Shown: positions 35,621 to 44,261, numbered from the stretch's first letter. The stretch is 55,740 nucleotides of DNA from Methanoculleus sp. (GCF_030019085.1 NZ_JASEFJ010000011.1:1-55740), one strand, 5' to 3'. Program-made: numbers and translations. Notes: generated by a model from the sequence alone, not told the origin.

Positions 35621-36703
35621 ATGCCTGTAATGAAGATCCGGGGCGGGGATCTCGACCTCGTCGAGTACGAGTTCACCTCCTTCTCCCCCGGCGAGAATAT
35701 CCGGACATGCGGCCTCCAGAAAGACTACCACCTCACCCCTGTCTCCGGCACGGTCACCGTCCGTGCCCCGGCAAGGATCCACCTCACCGTGCTCGATATG
35801 AACAGGTTTGCCCCGGATCACCCGGGTGGAGGTGGGATCGGGTTTGCCATCGGGGTCTACTGCACCGCCGAGGTCGAGTGCACCGATTCGGGGATCGATA
35901 TCGACTACTCCCGTGAACCGATCCTCCGCCACTTCACCGAGGTATTCCGGCAGGTCGTAGGTTATAAGGGCGGGTTCAAGATCCGTGCACGCGACCACCG
36001 ATACGAGCACGTCGGACTCGGGTCAACGAGCACCATACTGATCGCGGTTGCAAACGCCCTCAACACAGCGGTGGGGTCGCCCCTTACAGGCGAGAACCTC
36101 CGTCTCCTGCTCGGCAGCAACTTCGTCGAGGAGACGGTGGCTGGAAACGTAGCCTTCGGGTTCGAGACCGGGGTAGGACCCGCTGCAAGCACCTATGGCG
36201 GGATGGCGGTTATGGGCGACGAGCTGACGCTCGTCTACCGGCACGCCTTTGCCGAGGGGAAACGACTCTACATCGTCATCCCGCCGTCCGAGATCTCCTC
36301 GGCCGGTGAGAAGGAATTTTACCTCCTGATGAACAAGGCCCGGACTCTGGACTATCGCGACCGCGAGTTGAAGTCCTACCTGATCCTGATGGATCTCATC
36401 CCGGCACTGGAGAGGGGCGACCTGGAGAAGGTCGGTGAGGTCATCTGGGAGATCGAGTTCCGTGGCTCCAAGCGCGCCGAGGTGGAACATCATGGGTTTG
36501 AGATCTACCACTACATGGCGGCTTTACGGGATGCCGGGCTCGAGTTCGTGGGCATGAGTTCGGTTGGCCCCTCGATCGCTGTGATCACCGGCAGACCGGA
36601 GGAGGAGGTGGCGAAGATCCTTGCAGATCTCGGTCTCCAGGTTGCCATCGCGACCACGGTTGATAACGAGGGTTTGAAGATCAGCGTGGACAGTAAGGAG
36701 TGA
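35621..36703 (+). CDS. GHMP-fold protein, beta-RFAP synthase-like
   Basis: A 360-residue GHMP superfamily protein. The segment VTVRAPARIHLTVLDMNRFAPDHPGGGGIGFAIG (about 46-79) resembles the start of beta-ribofuranosylaminobenzene 5'-phosphate synthase, the first enzyme committed to the pterin carrier methanopterin. The phosphate-loop-like EHVGLGSTSTILIAVANAL is at about 128-146 and EETVAGNVAFGFETGVGPA follows. It could also be another GHMP kinase. GGTGA precedes the ATG by 4-5 nt. Confidence 0.72.
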   Translation: MPVMKIRGGDLDLVEYEFTSFSPGENIRTCGLQKDYHLTPVSGTVTVRAPARIHLTVLDMNRFAPDHPGGGGIGFAIGVYCTAEVECTDSGIDIDYSREPILRHFTEVFRQVVGYKGGFKIRARDHRYEHVGLGSTSTILIAVANALNTAVGSPLTGENLRLLLGSNFVEETVAGNVAFGFETGVGPAASTYGGMAVMGDELTLVYRHAFAEGKRLYIVIPPSEISSAGEKEFYLLMNKARTLDYRDRELKSYLILMDLIPALERGDLEKVGEVIWEIEFRGSKRAEVEHHGFEIYHYMAALRDAGLEFVGMSSVGPSIAVITGRPEEEVAKILADLGLQVAIATTVDNEGLKISVDSKE

Positions 36704-36727
36704 ACGGGTTTACACCCCCTCCTCCGG

Positions 36728-38266
36728 TCAGAGACTGTTCTTCCGGTAATCGTAGTCGCCGCTTGCGATCCGCGCCATCACGATCTCGCCTACGGCGTTG
36801 AGATCTCTCTCGGGAAAATAACCGGAGGTTATGCTGGACCCGCCGGTAGAAGAGAGCAGATAGATCTTACCCCTGGCAACGTCGAACAGTCTTGCGATCG
36901 GGCCTTTTACCGTGACCACCATCTGAACCCTGTCGTAGTTCATCGTGACGGTCTCGCGATCGACTGCACCGTTCACAAACGAGAAGAGTTCATCTCCGAG
37001 GTCGAACTCTGTGATCCTGTACGAGACGTAAACAGCATAGAATATCGCCAGGATAGCAGAGACCGCGATCAGGGGCAGTATGTATGGCAGGACGTGGCCG
37101 GCAACCCCGGGCATGGCCATAGCCTCGCGGTATAGATAGATGGAGGGGTAGATCATCACCAGAGCGAGGACGAGAGAGGCTGCACCGGCCCTGATCAGGA
37201 GCACTCTCTTTGCGCCTTCGGGCTGTTTCTCTGGTTTGCGGTCGTAGACAAACTCCGGCAACAGTTCCCGGAGAAGGGCCTGCTGAGTTGCATCGTCCTT
37301 CAGGAGGCAGAGAACGGGGCGCAGGCTCTGCCCGCTCCCGGACGCAAGTCCCACCACCTCAGCCTCTATGCATGACCTGTGCATCAACCTGGCTGCGAGG
37401 GTGCTCTTGATGCGGACAGCGTTGATCCTGGAGACGTCAAACGAAGTCCTGTAACTACGGATCAGTCCATGCTGGAGGTATATCGTATTACCCCTGCGGT
37501 ATACGCGGTAGTTGTAGTAGTAAAAGATCTGCGATGTAAAGGGGCCCACCAGCAGGGCAGCAAAGATCAAGAGCGAGATCAGTGCCCCGGCGCTGCCCAC
37601 ATCGGTTCTTGCCGAGACGTAAAACTGAAATATGGAGTAGAACAGGAAGAAGAGACCGGAGACGGTCTGATAGGTCGATACGTTGAAGAGACCGTGCAGG
37701 ATCACGTCCAGCGGGGTGAACAGTGCGGGCGTTTCAACCGGTTCGTCCTCATCGTCCTGAAGATCGCTCCGGTCGTGAAGGCGGTGCAGTATCCCCGACC
37801 GTATCCTCTCAGCCAGACCCTGTTCAAACGTCAGGACGGCCTCCGGTACCGTGGCACCGCTCCCCGAGTTGATGTTGATCAACAGACTCGATGTTCCAAG
37901 CAGTCTGTTTGTGATGCCACGGTTCACGTTGACCGATGCTATCTTTGAGTAGGGGATCGTCTTCTTCCTCTTAAAGACCGTGTCCCGCTCCACCACCACG
38001 CCGGTATCGTCGAACTTGATGGTCGTCCGGCTCCAGATCCTGTAGTTGATAAGAATTGCCGCGATGAAGATGACCGCAAGTGAGGCTGCTACCACCGGTC
38101 GACCGAGCTGTGTGACGCCGATAAACAGAATCAGAGCATATGGAAGTGTTCTCTCAATGATGATCCCGGGGTGACACCGGATCCGTTTCCCTTCGATCTT
38201 TGCCTCACCCTGCTGGTGGGCGGTGCCGGACAGGTCTTCAGTCGCTCGATCATCTGTTCCGGTCAT
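36728..38266 (-). CDS. Bacterial-PH-domain membrane protein (YdbT-like)
   Basis: 512 residues with three bPH2 domains and paired hydrophobic segments. The first module is TLPYALILFIGVTQLG (membrane) followed by YRIWSRTTIKFDDTGVVVERDTVFKRKKTIPYSKIASVNVNRG. Similar PH modules recur around residues 230-320 and 400-490. The N-terminal about 30 residues are hydrophilic. YdbS/YdbT pairs are found in many bacteria and some archaea; their molecular role is unresolved. The start overlaps the end of the upstream 195-residue partner by 4 nt. Confidence 0.82.
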   Translation of the reverse strand: MTGTDDRATEDLSGTAHQQGEAKIEGKRIRCHPGIIIERTLPYALILFIGVTQLGRPVVAASLAVIFIAAILINYRIWSRTTIKFDDTGVVVERDTVFKRKKTIPYSKIASVNVNRGITNRLLGTSSLLININSGSGATVPEAVLTFEQGLAERIRSGILHRLHDRSDLQDDEDEPVETPALFTPLDVILHGLFNVSTYQTVSGLFFLFYSIFQFYVSARTDVGSAGALISLLIFAALLVGPFTSQIFYYYNYRVYRRGNTIYLQHGLIRSYRTSFDVSRINAVRIKSTLAARLMHRSCIEAEVVGLASGSGQSLRPVLCLLKDDATQQALLRELLPEFVYDRKPEKQPEGAKRVLLIRAGAASLVLALVMIYPSIYLYREAMAMPGVAGHVLPYILPLIAVSAILAIFYAVYVSYRITEFDLGDELFSFVNGAVDRETVTMNYDRVQMVVTVKGPIARLFDVARGKIYLLSSTGGSSITSGYFPERDLNAVGEIVMARIASGDYDYRKNSL

Positions 38267-38850
38267 TCGTCTGCCGACCCCGTCACCGATGGTGTTGGCG
38301 TATGTAGCCTCTCCCGGAGCATCTCCCCGATCAGTTTGTTGAGCAGTTCGGCCACTCTCTCCGCCTCTTCAAGTTCCAGGTAATTGATGGTGGCCTCGCC
38401 TCCTGCGGTGGTGATGGTAACATCCGCAAGACCGAGCAGGTTGTTGATCGGGCCCCTGGTGATCTCCACCTGGTGCACTCTCTCGATCGGTACCAGTGTG
38501 TGGCTTATCACGAGGACTCCGCGACGCATCTCGATCCGGTCGTCGGTGATCCTGTAGCGGTACCGCGCGTAGAAGACAGGCGGGGCCACCACCATGTATA
38601 TCAGGACGATCGCCGGAACCCCTACAAGGGACAGTCGGGCGATATCGTAATAGGGGCCAGGAAGGTTCTGCGTGAGGCTCGTAAGAAAGGTGCAGATCGC
38701 AAGGAGGATCGCATACCCTATGCCGTATTTGATGTAGATCGAGATCATGCACCGGCGGTTCAGTCTCCTGTAGCCGTCTGTGCCAGCAGCGCCTGACGAT
38801 GGATCAGGTGCCCCATCCTCAATCCCTTTTTCTCCGGTGAATGTCGACAT
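38263..38850 (-). CDS. Bacterial-PH-domain membrane protein (YdbS-like)
   Basis: 195 residues. A hydrophilic N-terminus precedes two membrane segments (YGIGYAILLAICTFL and VGVPAIVLIYMVVAPPVFY), then one bPH2 domain: RYRITDDRIEMRRGVLVISHTLVPIERVHQVEITRGPINNLLGLADVTITTAGG. It is the short partner of the YdbT-like gene, with which it overlaps by ATGA. It lies next to the transposase relic at 38880-39230. Confidence 0.83.
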   Translation of the reverse strand: MSTFTGEKGIEDGAPDPSSGAAGTDGYRRLNRRCMISIYIKYGIGYAILLAICTFLTSLTQNLPGPYYDIARLSLVGVPAIVLIYMVVAPPVFYARYRYRITDDRIEMRRGVLVISHTLVPIERVHQVEITRGPINNLLGLADVTITTAGGEATINYLELEEAERVAELLNKLIGEMLRERLHTPTPSVTGSADE

Positions 38851-38879
38851 TGAAATATCTCTGGTAGCAGGTCTGGTAT

Positions 38880-39230
38880 ACCTGTAAGATGTACACCCTG
38901 CATAAGGGTTTCTCCATCAAATACCCTCCTGGCGGTCGCGAACTTCTCCGCTGAACGTTTCACATGCGCAAAAATCGTCAATCCCGGACCCTCCTCCGGG
39001 AGCGACCCTTCGTATCCGATCACAGTGGGGGCAGTGCCATGAACCTGCCTCTTCTGACCCCCTATGGCGTCTCCAGGTCTCTTTTTGCGCTTCTTTCTCC
39101 GGTCGTTTGGAGCCATCGGCGGAATGGGGACGACTGCTGTATTGACCGTTCGTGTCTGAGTGCGTCGTTCGAGTTCAGCGATCCGCACAAACCACCCCCG
39201 GACACCGGACGATCGTGAATGATCGCTTCA
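38880..39230 (-). pseudogene. Relic of an IS66-type transposase (TnpC N-terminal part, frameshifted)
   Basis: On the minus strand, pieces of the IS66-family N-terminus appear in order but in different frames. RIAELERR and KKRPGDAIGGQKRQVHG are in one frame. SSRPHSADGSKRP (compare the family's NSSKPPSSDG) and HCPHC (zinc-finger CPHCG) are in a second. RRVFDGETL is back in the first. At least two frameshifts and small deletions are needed, so it cannot be expressed as an active protein. The catalytic domain is absent. Identification is by motif memory only. Confidence 0.5.
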
Positions 39231-39350
39231 GGGTCAGTGCACGAATATCGTCACGTTCCATGATGACATAACCCCGGTATTCACCCATGCACGGGGGTGG
39301 TCTTTGCCCTGGATCCGGATAACCGCCAGGATAGCCCGGTTTGGAGAACT

Positions 39351-39400
39351 GAACCCGTATAGGTTCGATTTTTTTCGTAGTTTACAATCTGTTTATCACT
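39351..39400 (+). promoter_or_regulatory. Hairpin with T-run, then promoter of the META-domain lipoprotein
   Basis: The stem GAACC-CGTATA-GGTTC (39351-39366) followed by GATTTTTTT is terminator-like. A TATA-like GTTTATCAC at about 39391-39399 lies about 26-28 nt before the ATG at 39424, implying a leaderless transcript. The hairpin may insulate the gene from read-through out of the relic region. Confidence 0.45.
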
Positions 39401-39423
39401 AACTCCGACCAACATGATGATGT

Positions 39424-40290
39424 ATGGCACCAGACCTAAAAAGGAGCAGGAATACCCTCATTGTAGCGGCGTCGCTGCTCGTGATCGCGGTGGCGTGCGT
39501 CGTCACCGCCGCCTGCACGGAACCCGGATCACCGGTCCGTGAGCCAGGACCCTCCCTGGCCGGGACTTCCTGGACTCTCGACTCATACATTGCCGGTAAT
39601 GGCACGCTCGTTCCTGCCCTGGCCGGGACCGAGGTTACTGCCAGTTTCAGTGACGATGGCAGCCTCACCGGTTCTGCCGGGTGCAACTCCTACGGGACCA
39701 TCTACCACCTCGACGGTGCAAACCTCAGCATCGAGCCACCGGGCAGCACAAAGATGTACTGCAGCGAACCGCCGGGCATCATGGAGCAGGAGAACCGGTA
39801 TCTTGCCCTGCTCACAGAGGTCGCTTCAGTGCGACTGGAGGGGGACCGCCTGATCCTCACAGACGCTGACGGCACCGACCTGCTCTTCTTTGAGCAGGCC
39901 ACGTCGTCACCTGAACTCTCACCTGTTGGAACGGAGTGGGTCCTCCAGGGTTACATAAGCCCCGAGAAAGAGGCGATCTCTTCTGTGATAGCCGGCACCA
40001 CAGTCACGGCCACCTTCACCTCCGGTGGGAATCTCACCGGTTCTGCCGGGTGCAACCGATACGGTGGCGGCTACACACTTGACGGTGCAAACCTCTCGGT
40101 TTCATCGCTCTTCAGCACCCTCATCTACTGTGAGGAGCCAGAAGGCGTCATGGACCAGGAGGCGCTTTATCTCGCCCTCCTTGAAGACGTCTCTTCCTGG
40201 AGACTGGAGGGTGGACGTCTGATCCTCACAGACGCTGACGGCACTGACCTGCTCTTCTTTGAGCAGGCGCAGGTCGAGCAGGAGTCGTGA
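39424..40290 (+). CDS. Lipoprotein with two META/HslJ domains
   Basis: 288 residues. The N-terminal signal segment (NTLIVAASLLVIAVACVVTAAC) ends in a lipobox-like TAAC, so it is probably exported and lipid-anchored. Two META domains follow (about 45-155 and 160-280). Both carry the family pattern SWTLDSYI/EWVLQGYI, LTGSAGCN, YLALL and RLILTDADGTDLLFFEQA. The last 18-residue stretch is identical in both copies, and much of the DNA also matches, so the duplication looks recent. The META/HslJ role is poorly known; in bacteria it is linked to stress and novobiocin resistance. Confidence 0.85.
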   Translation: MAPDLKRSRNTLIVAASLLVIAVACVVTAACTEPGSPVREPGPSLAGTSWTLDSYIAGNGTLVPALAGTEVTASFSDDGSLTGSAGCNSYGTIYHLDGANLSIEPPGSTKMYCSEPPGIMEQENRYLALLTEVASVRLEGDRLILTDADGTDLLFFEQATSSPELSPVGTEWVLQGYISPEKEAISSVIAGTTVTATFTSGGNLTGSAGCNRYGGGYTLDGANLSVSSLFSTLIYCEEPEGVMDQEALYLALLEDVSSWRLEGGRLILTDADGTDLLFFEQAQVEQES

Positions 40291-40312
40291 CGGCCCCGCC
40301 ACGTCTCGTCGG

Positions 40313-40687
40313 TTATGAACAGTGCACCTGGGCAAACAGCCAGGTGTGACCTGTTCCCCGGAGGACTGCGGTCAGCAACCCTTCCCGGGCCCCACCTCCA
40401 ACCATATTGAATCTCACATCTGCCATTACCCAGGCCACCGTTCCCTCGGCGCTTATATGGATGCTGGAGATCTCAAGCCTGATCAGGTCCGGTGGCGCAG
40501 AGTCCTGTTCAAGGTAGCGCTGGAGTGCCTCCTTCCCGACCACCTTATCGCCGGCATCGCTCCAGAAACCACGGAAATCGACGTCAGTGAGCGCCAGAAT
40601 CCCGCCGACGTCTTTCCTGCCGAGAGCCTCCACCAGGCGCTGGATCACCGTCATGACCTGGTCGCGTGTCTGTTCACTGACTCGCAT
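40313..40687 (-). CDS. NTF2-like/SnoaL-like protein
   Basis: A 124-residue protein of the cone-shaped NTF2-like fold as judged from pattern: an N-terminal helix (DQVMTVIQRLVEALGRKDVGGILALTDVDFRGF), then KEALQRYLEQ and alternating strands (LIRLEISSIHISAEGTVAWVMADVRF, LTAVLRGTGHTWLFAQVHCS). Such proteins often occur as small accessory or ligand-binding proteins. It is the last gene after moeA, 27 nt downstream, so it may share that operon. Function not predictable. Confidence 0.72.
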   Translation of the reverse strand: MRVSEQTRDQVMTVIQRLVEALGRKDVGGILALTDVDFRGFWSDAGDKVVGKEALQRYLEQDSAPPDLIRLEISSIHISAEGTVAWVMADVRFNMVGGGAREGLLTAVLRGTGHTWLFAQVHCS

Positions 40688-40714
40688 GAAGGAGGGTCAT
40701 GTCAAAAAACGATA

Positions 40715-42553
40715 TTAGTTTCGAGCAGGTGCAGCGTCCCCGGGATTGAGCGGTTCATCGCCCGAGCCTCCGGCCAGTTCCCGTCCTGTGGCCAGGAGGG
40801 ACGCGCGGAATTCCCGTGACCTCGCTGTACGGATGAGGGCCGCAACACCCCCCTCTGCAGCAACCTCCTGCCTTATCACCAGGTTAAAGGACTCGTAACC
40901 GATCGGGGTAAAACTGAGCAGTCCTGCCTCCCGCGCTTCGCCGACGGAGCAGACCCGCATCTCCGCACCAGCTGCCAGGTCTGGGTCCTGCGGTGGGTGA
41001 CCAATCCCCTCCCTCTCAAGCCAGGCATCAAGGAGGGCCCGTGCCGCCTGGCTCTTCGGGCGGTTGGAAACCCTCAGCAACGCAAGCGTCTCAGGATCCG
41101 GTTCACCTGTTGAGGCGATCCCGAGTTCCGCCATGCCAACCGGCAGCCGCAGGAGGTTCACGCCAGGCAGGTAACGGAGCACCAGATCGTTCCAGGCAGA
41201 TTCCATGTCCGGGAGAACGACCGATGCCACGTGGCATGTATTCGCACGCAGAGCAAGTACCGCTCCGATCGTCGAGGCGTTGCAGCAATGGAGCAGGTAG
41301 CCAGAATCCTGGAGCCGGTTTCCCAGTTCAGCGATGACCGGGTCACGCTTCCCTACGCAAACAACTGTCCGCGCGACCGTGGCCGAGGGGGCGGTGAGAC
41401 TTACACGCACCCCCTCTCCCGCCTCTCTCCCTTCGCGCCCGGCGGGGATGTGGATATACCCGTTTGCCCGGACAACCGACATCTGGATACCGCCGCCGCG
41501 TGGATGGGGCGTTGCCCAGCAGGTGCCGTTTACCTGCCCGACCGATACCGGGACGAACTCATCGAACCCGAGATCGGACGTCAGCCTTCTGGCCAGCCTG
41601 GCGTCCATCTCCTCGATGAGGGGCGGCGCGAGCCCCCACCACAGAAGCAGGTTTGCGACAACCTCCCGGAGTACCGTCTGCGCTGAAACAGGGTATCCTG
41701 GCATCCCGAAGACCGGTTTCCCATCGAGATCTGCAAGCAGCACCGATTTTCCGGGCCTCATTGCGATCCCGTGGAAGACGATCTCGCCGAGTCTGGCGAC
41801 GGCGTCGCGGGAGTGGTCGCGACTGCCGGTCGAAGTCCCTGCTGAGACGAGGACGAGATCGTTCTCGGCGACCGCTTCGGCGACCGTTTCCAGGATCCGG
41901 TCAGGGTCGTCCGGCACGACCCCGTAGCGGTGGCAGGTAGCGCCCATACCCCTCAGATACGCCTCCGCCATCAGGGTGTTTGTCTCAACCGTCTGCCCCG
42001 GTCGGGGCAGCGTGCCTGGCGGGACGAGGTCGCTACCCGTCGGGATGATTCCTACCCTGACCGCCCGCACCCTTAAACTGGTTATCCCGTAGGTTGCGAG
42101 CGCACCGATATCAGAAGGCCGGATCTGGTGGCCTTTCGGGAGCACGAGTTCTCCAGCCTGGATATCCTCGCCGGTACGGCGGATGTTCTGCCCCGGCGCG
42201 GCAGACTTCCGGATCCAGACACGACCGCCCTCTTCCCATGTATCCTCAACCATGATCACGGCGTCAAACGCCGGCGGGATCACATCGCCGGTGTTGATCC
42301 CGAGATACGTGAGAAGTGGCAGGGGTCGCTGATCCAGCGCTCCGAGCGTCTCGTGGCTCTTCACGGCGTAACCATCGAACTTTGCAATATCCGCTATCGG
42401 GACGGAATACTCTGCGTAGAGTGGCTCGGCGGTCACCCTGCCGACGGCGAGTTGTAAAGGCATGCTCTCCGCATGGCCCGAGGGTGGGAACCTCTGACGC
42501 ATGATCTCAAGCGCCCTTGATAGCGACGTAAGGTTAAGGTATCTCTGTGTCAT
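40715..42553 (-). CDS. moeA: MoeA molybdopterin molybdotransferase fused to a periplasmic-binding-like domain
   Basis: 612 residues from the ATG at 42553 (MTQRYLNLTSLSRALEIM); an extension to 42607 lies in the upstream gene. MoeA (about 1-400) inserts molybdenum or tungsten into the pterin cofactor. Seen: the FDGYAVKS motif, VLVSAGTSTGSRDHS, AMRPGKSVLLADLDGKPVFGMPGYPVSA, and C-terminal domain IV. Residues from about 410 to 600 form a LysR-substrate-like/PBP domain (SGYLLHCCNASTIGAVLALR, FTPIGYESFNLVIRQ), a known archaeal fusion that may sense the metal oxyanion. It lies in the operon divergent from fdhAB, and FdhA needs this cofactor. Confidence 0.9.
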   Translation of the reverse strand: MTQRYLNLTSLSRALEIMRQRFPPSGHAESMPLQLAVGRVTAEPLYAEYSVPIADIAKFDGYAVKSHETLGALDQRPLPLLTYLGINTGDVIPPAFDAVIMVEDTWEEGGRVWIRKSAAPGQNIRRTGEDIQAGELVLPKGHQIRPSDIGALATYGITSLRVRAVRVGIIPTGSDLVPPGTLPRPGQTVETNTLMAEAYLRGMGATCHRYGVVPDDPDRILETVAEAVAENDLVLVSAGTSTGSRDHSRDAVARLGEIVFHGIAMRPGKSVLLADLDGKPVFGMPGYPVSAQTVLREVVANLLLWWGLAPPLIEEMDARLARRLTSDLGFDEFVPVSVGQVNGTCWATPHPRGGGIQMSVVRANGYIHIPAGREGREAGEGVRVSLTAPSATVARTVVCVGKRDPVIAELGNRLQDSGYLLHCCNASTIGAVLALRANTCHVASVVLPDMESAWNDLVLRYLPGVNLLRLPVGMAELGIASTGEPDPETLALLRVSNRPKSQAARALLDAWLEREGIGHPPQDPDLAAGAEMRVCSVGEAREAGLLSFTPIGYESFNLVIRQEVAAEGGVAALIRTARSREFRASLLATGRELAGGSGDEPLNPGDAAPARN

Positions 42554-43389
42554 ATCCCTGGATCCAGGAAAGGCCCGTCCTCTATCGGCCGGGTGCAAAC
42601 CCTGCACTCAAACAGTGTCTCCTCCCTCGCAGCAAAGATCTCGTCGACGTCGTCCGGCAGGTCCAGGAGACGGAATACGACCTCTTTTCCCGAACATGAA
42701 AGAACAAAAGAGTCTCCTCCAGGATACCTGAACCGCCGGTTTCCCGGTGTCGCGCCGGTGATGCCGATAAGCGCATCCGTGGTGCAGGGGTCGGCGCCCG
42801 GCGTAACCACGAGATCAGGACGCCGCAGGTCGCAGTCCAGGATGCGTGTTGCCGCCTCCGCGATCCGCACCCCGGTAGCCACCCCCGTGCAGACCTCTCC
42901 ATGATAGTTCGCGGCCTCGCGGATGAGGCTGGCGCGGTAGTCGGCGGGCTTCATCTTCTGGATCTTCTCCGTACGGTCGTGCCCGGTTGCGGAGAAGACG
43001 CAGTCCCACCCCGGCTGGTAAGGTTTGATGTCGATCACCGGTGTTCCATCGATCAGGTCGAGATGCTCAAGCAGAAGGTATCGACCTTCGCGCACGCCGA
43101 GCAGTTGAACAACCGAGATCGATAGAGGATTCGGCCGTGCCGGAGAGCGGAGAGAGAAGACGCCTTTCTCCGGGAGGTCGTTTGAGATCTTTCGCGCGAC
43201 CGCCTTCAGGACGTTCCGGTCTGCCTGGTGGAGCCAGCAGACCAGGATCAGGTGCGAGTTCTCCTCGATACCATCGAGCCCGGCCGCGTAGCCTTGAAAG
43301 ATCTCAACCTCCGCACTGACGCCCTGGATGGGCATATCGCTCCTGGATCGGATGCTTGAATGTACGAGCCCGATGGGTGAGAGTTCCAT
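42550..43389 (-). CDS. TrmO/TsaA-type methyltransferase fused to an FmdE-like domain
   Basis: 279 residues. Residues 1 to about 135 match the TsaA/UPF0066 barrel (MELSPIGLVHSSIRSRSDMP, LRSPARPNPLSISVVQLLGVREG, GTPVIDIKPYQPGWD), which in TrmO methylates the t6A37 base of tRNA. Residues of about 150-270 match an FmdE domain (NYHGEVCTGVATGVRIAEAA, VVTPGADPCTTDALIGITGATPGN). A C-terminal CRVC could bind metal. The fusion and its place between an FmdE gene and moeA suggest the methyltransferase acts in pterin-cofactor or metal handling rather than only on tRNA; that is inference. It overlaps moeA by 4 nt. Confidence 0.8.
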   Translation of the reverse strand: MELSPIGLVHSSIRSRSDMPIQGVSAEVEIFQGYAAGLDGIEENSHLILVCWLHQADRNVLKAVARKISNDLPEKGVFSLRSPARPNPLSISVVQLLGVREGRYLLLEHLDLIDGTPVIDIKPYQPGWDCVFSATGHDRTEKIQKMKPADYRASLIREAANYHGEVCTGVATGVRIAEAATRILDCDLRRPDLVVTPGADPCTTDALIGITGATPGNRRFRYPGGDSFVLSCSGKEVVFRLLDLPDDVDEIFAAREETLFECRVCTRPIEDGPFLDPGI

Positions 43390-43445
43390 GTGGTGCCTTC
43401 TGTGCCGACGGATTCAGGTGCTGCATCGCTGGGCGATGCTAAATC

Positions 43446-44105
43446 TCAACTGATGGTCTTCTCGTAGTAGGATTGTGATCGGCAGTCGCTGCAGACGCCG
43501 TTGACAAGCATGTTGTCTGGAACTATCTCGCCGCAGATGGAGCAGACGGCGGATTTCCAGGGCAATTTCTGAGGAACCTTCACGCGCACGTGTTCGTGCG
43601 AGAGGAGGTCGCGTCCTGCATCGATGATCTCGTCGATCAGCGCGGTGCCCCGTGTCCTGGGGTCAAAGAGCGGGTCCTTTGTGTACCAGAGGGCAAACGT
43701 CGGATACCGCTGAATCTTTTCGCCGTCAAGGAAGACCCGGACACCGTTAACGTAGGGAGCGTTGGCCGGGCCGTTCATGGTGATGGCAAATTTCCCGATA
43801 GGGATCACGCGGAGGCGGTGGTTGCCGGTTGTACAGTGGGCGATCACCTGCAGGGCGTCCGGCAGACACTTTGTAGTCTCGCAGACAGCATAGATCTTCT
43901 CACCATCAGGCGGGTTCAGGAGTTCCAGGGCGTAGTCCACCATGTAGACCCCGACCAGGAGACCCGGGGCCGGGTATGTGTGAAACTCTATGCATCGCCT
44001 GAAGTCCTCTATCAACTCCGGAGATGTACCCCTTGATCTGAGACGCGCCTCGATATCTTCCCATGTATGATTCAGTCTCGGTTGCACGTGAGAGTGTTTG
44101 ATCAT
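43446..44105 (-). CDS. FmdE-family protein with C-terminal zinc ribbon
   Basis: 219 residues. The N-terminal FmdE domain contains EFHTYPAPGLLVGVYMVDYALELL, YAVCETTKCLPDALQVIAHCTTGNHRLRV (conserved Cys pairs) and GKFAITM. The C-terminal zinc-ribbon-like part is CSICGEIVPDN...CSDCRS (two CxxC pairs). FmdE was first named as subunit E of molybdenum formylmethanofuran dehydrogenase, but it is not part of the catalytic core and its function is unknown. It is the first gene of the minus-strand operon and divergent from fdhA. Confidence 0.85.
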   Translation of the reverse strand: MIKHSHVQPRLNHTWEDIEARLRSRGTSPELIEDFRRCIEFHTYPAPGLLVGVYMVDYALELLNPPDGEKIYAVCETTKCLPDALQVIAHCTTGNHRLRVIPIGKFAITMNGPANAPYVNGVRVFLDGEKIQRYPTFALWYTKDPLFDPRTRGTALIDEIIDAGRDLLSHEHVRVKVPQKLPWKSAVCSICGEIVPDNMLVNGVCSDCRSQSYYEKTIS

Positions 44106-44130
44106 AACCTGTTGTAAATATTTTGGATTG

Positions 44131-44161
44131 GTAAATCAGGTAAAGTTTACTCTCTCAGAGA
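44131..44161 (-). promoter_or_regulatory. Candidate operator upstream of the FmdE gene
   Basis: Two inverted repeats lie 26-56 nt before the FmdE ATG: GTAAA-N10-TTTAC (44131-44150) and the palindrome TCTCT-C-AGAGA (44151-44161). They are candidates for control of the Mo-cofactor operon. The regulator is unknown. Confidence 0.3.
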
Positions 44162-44261
44162 GGCCATCGCGTCGTATCAATCAGATGCCATTTTGTGACC
44201 CAATTCCGGATCCTGTTGCGAATGTCGGATTTGATGGGATCCGGGCATTAAAAAATCAAAT

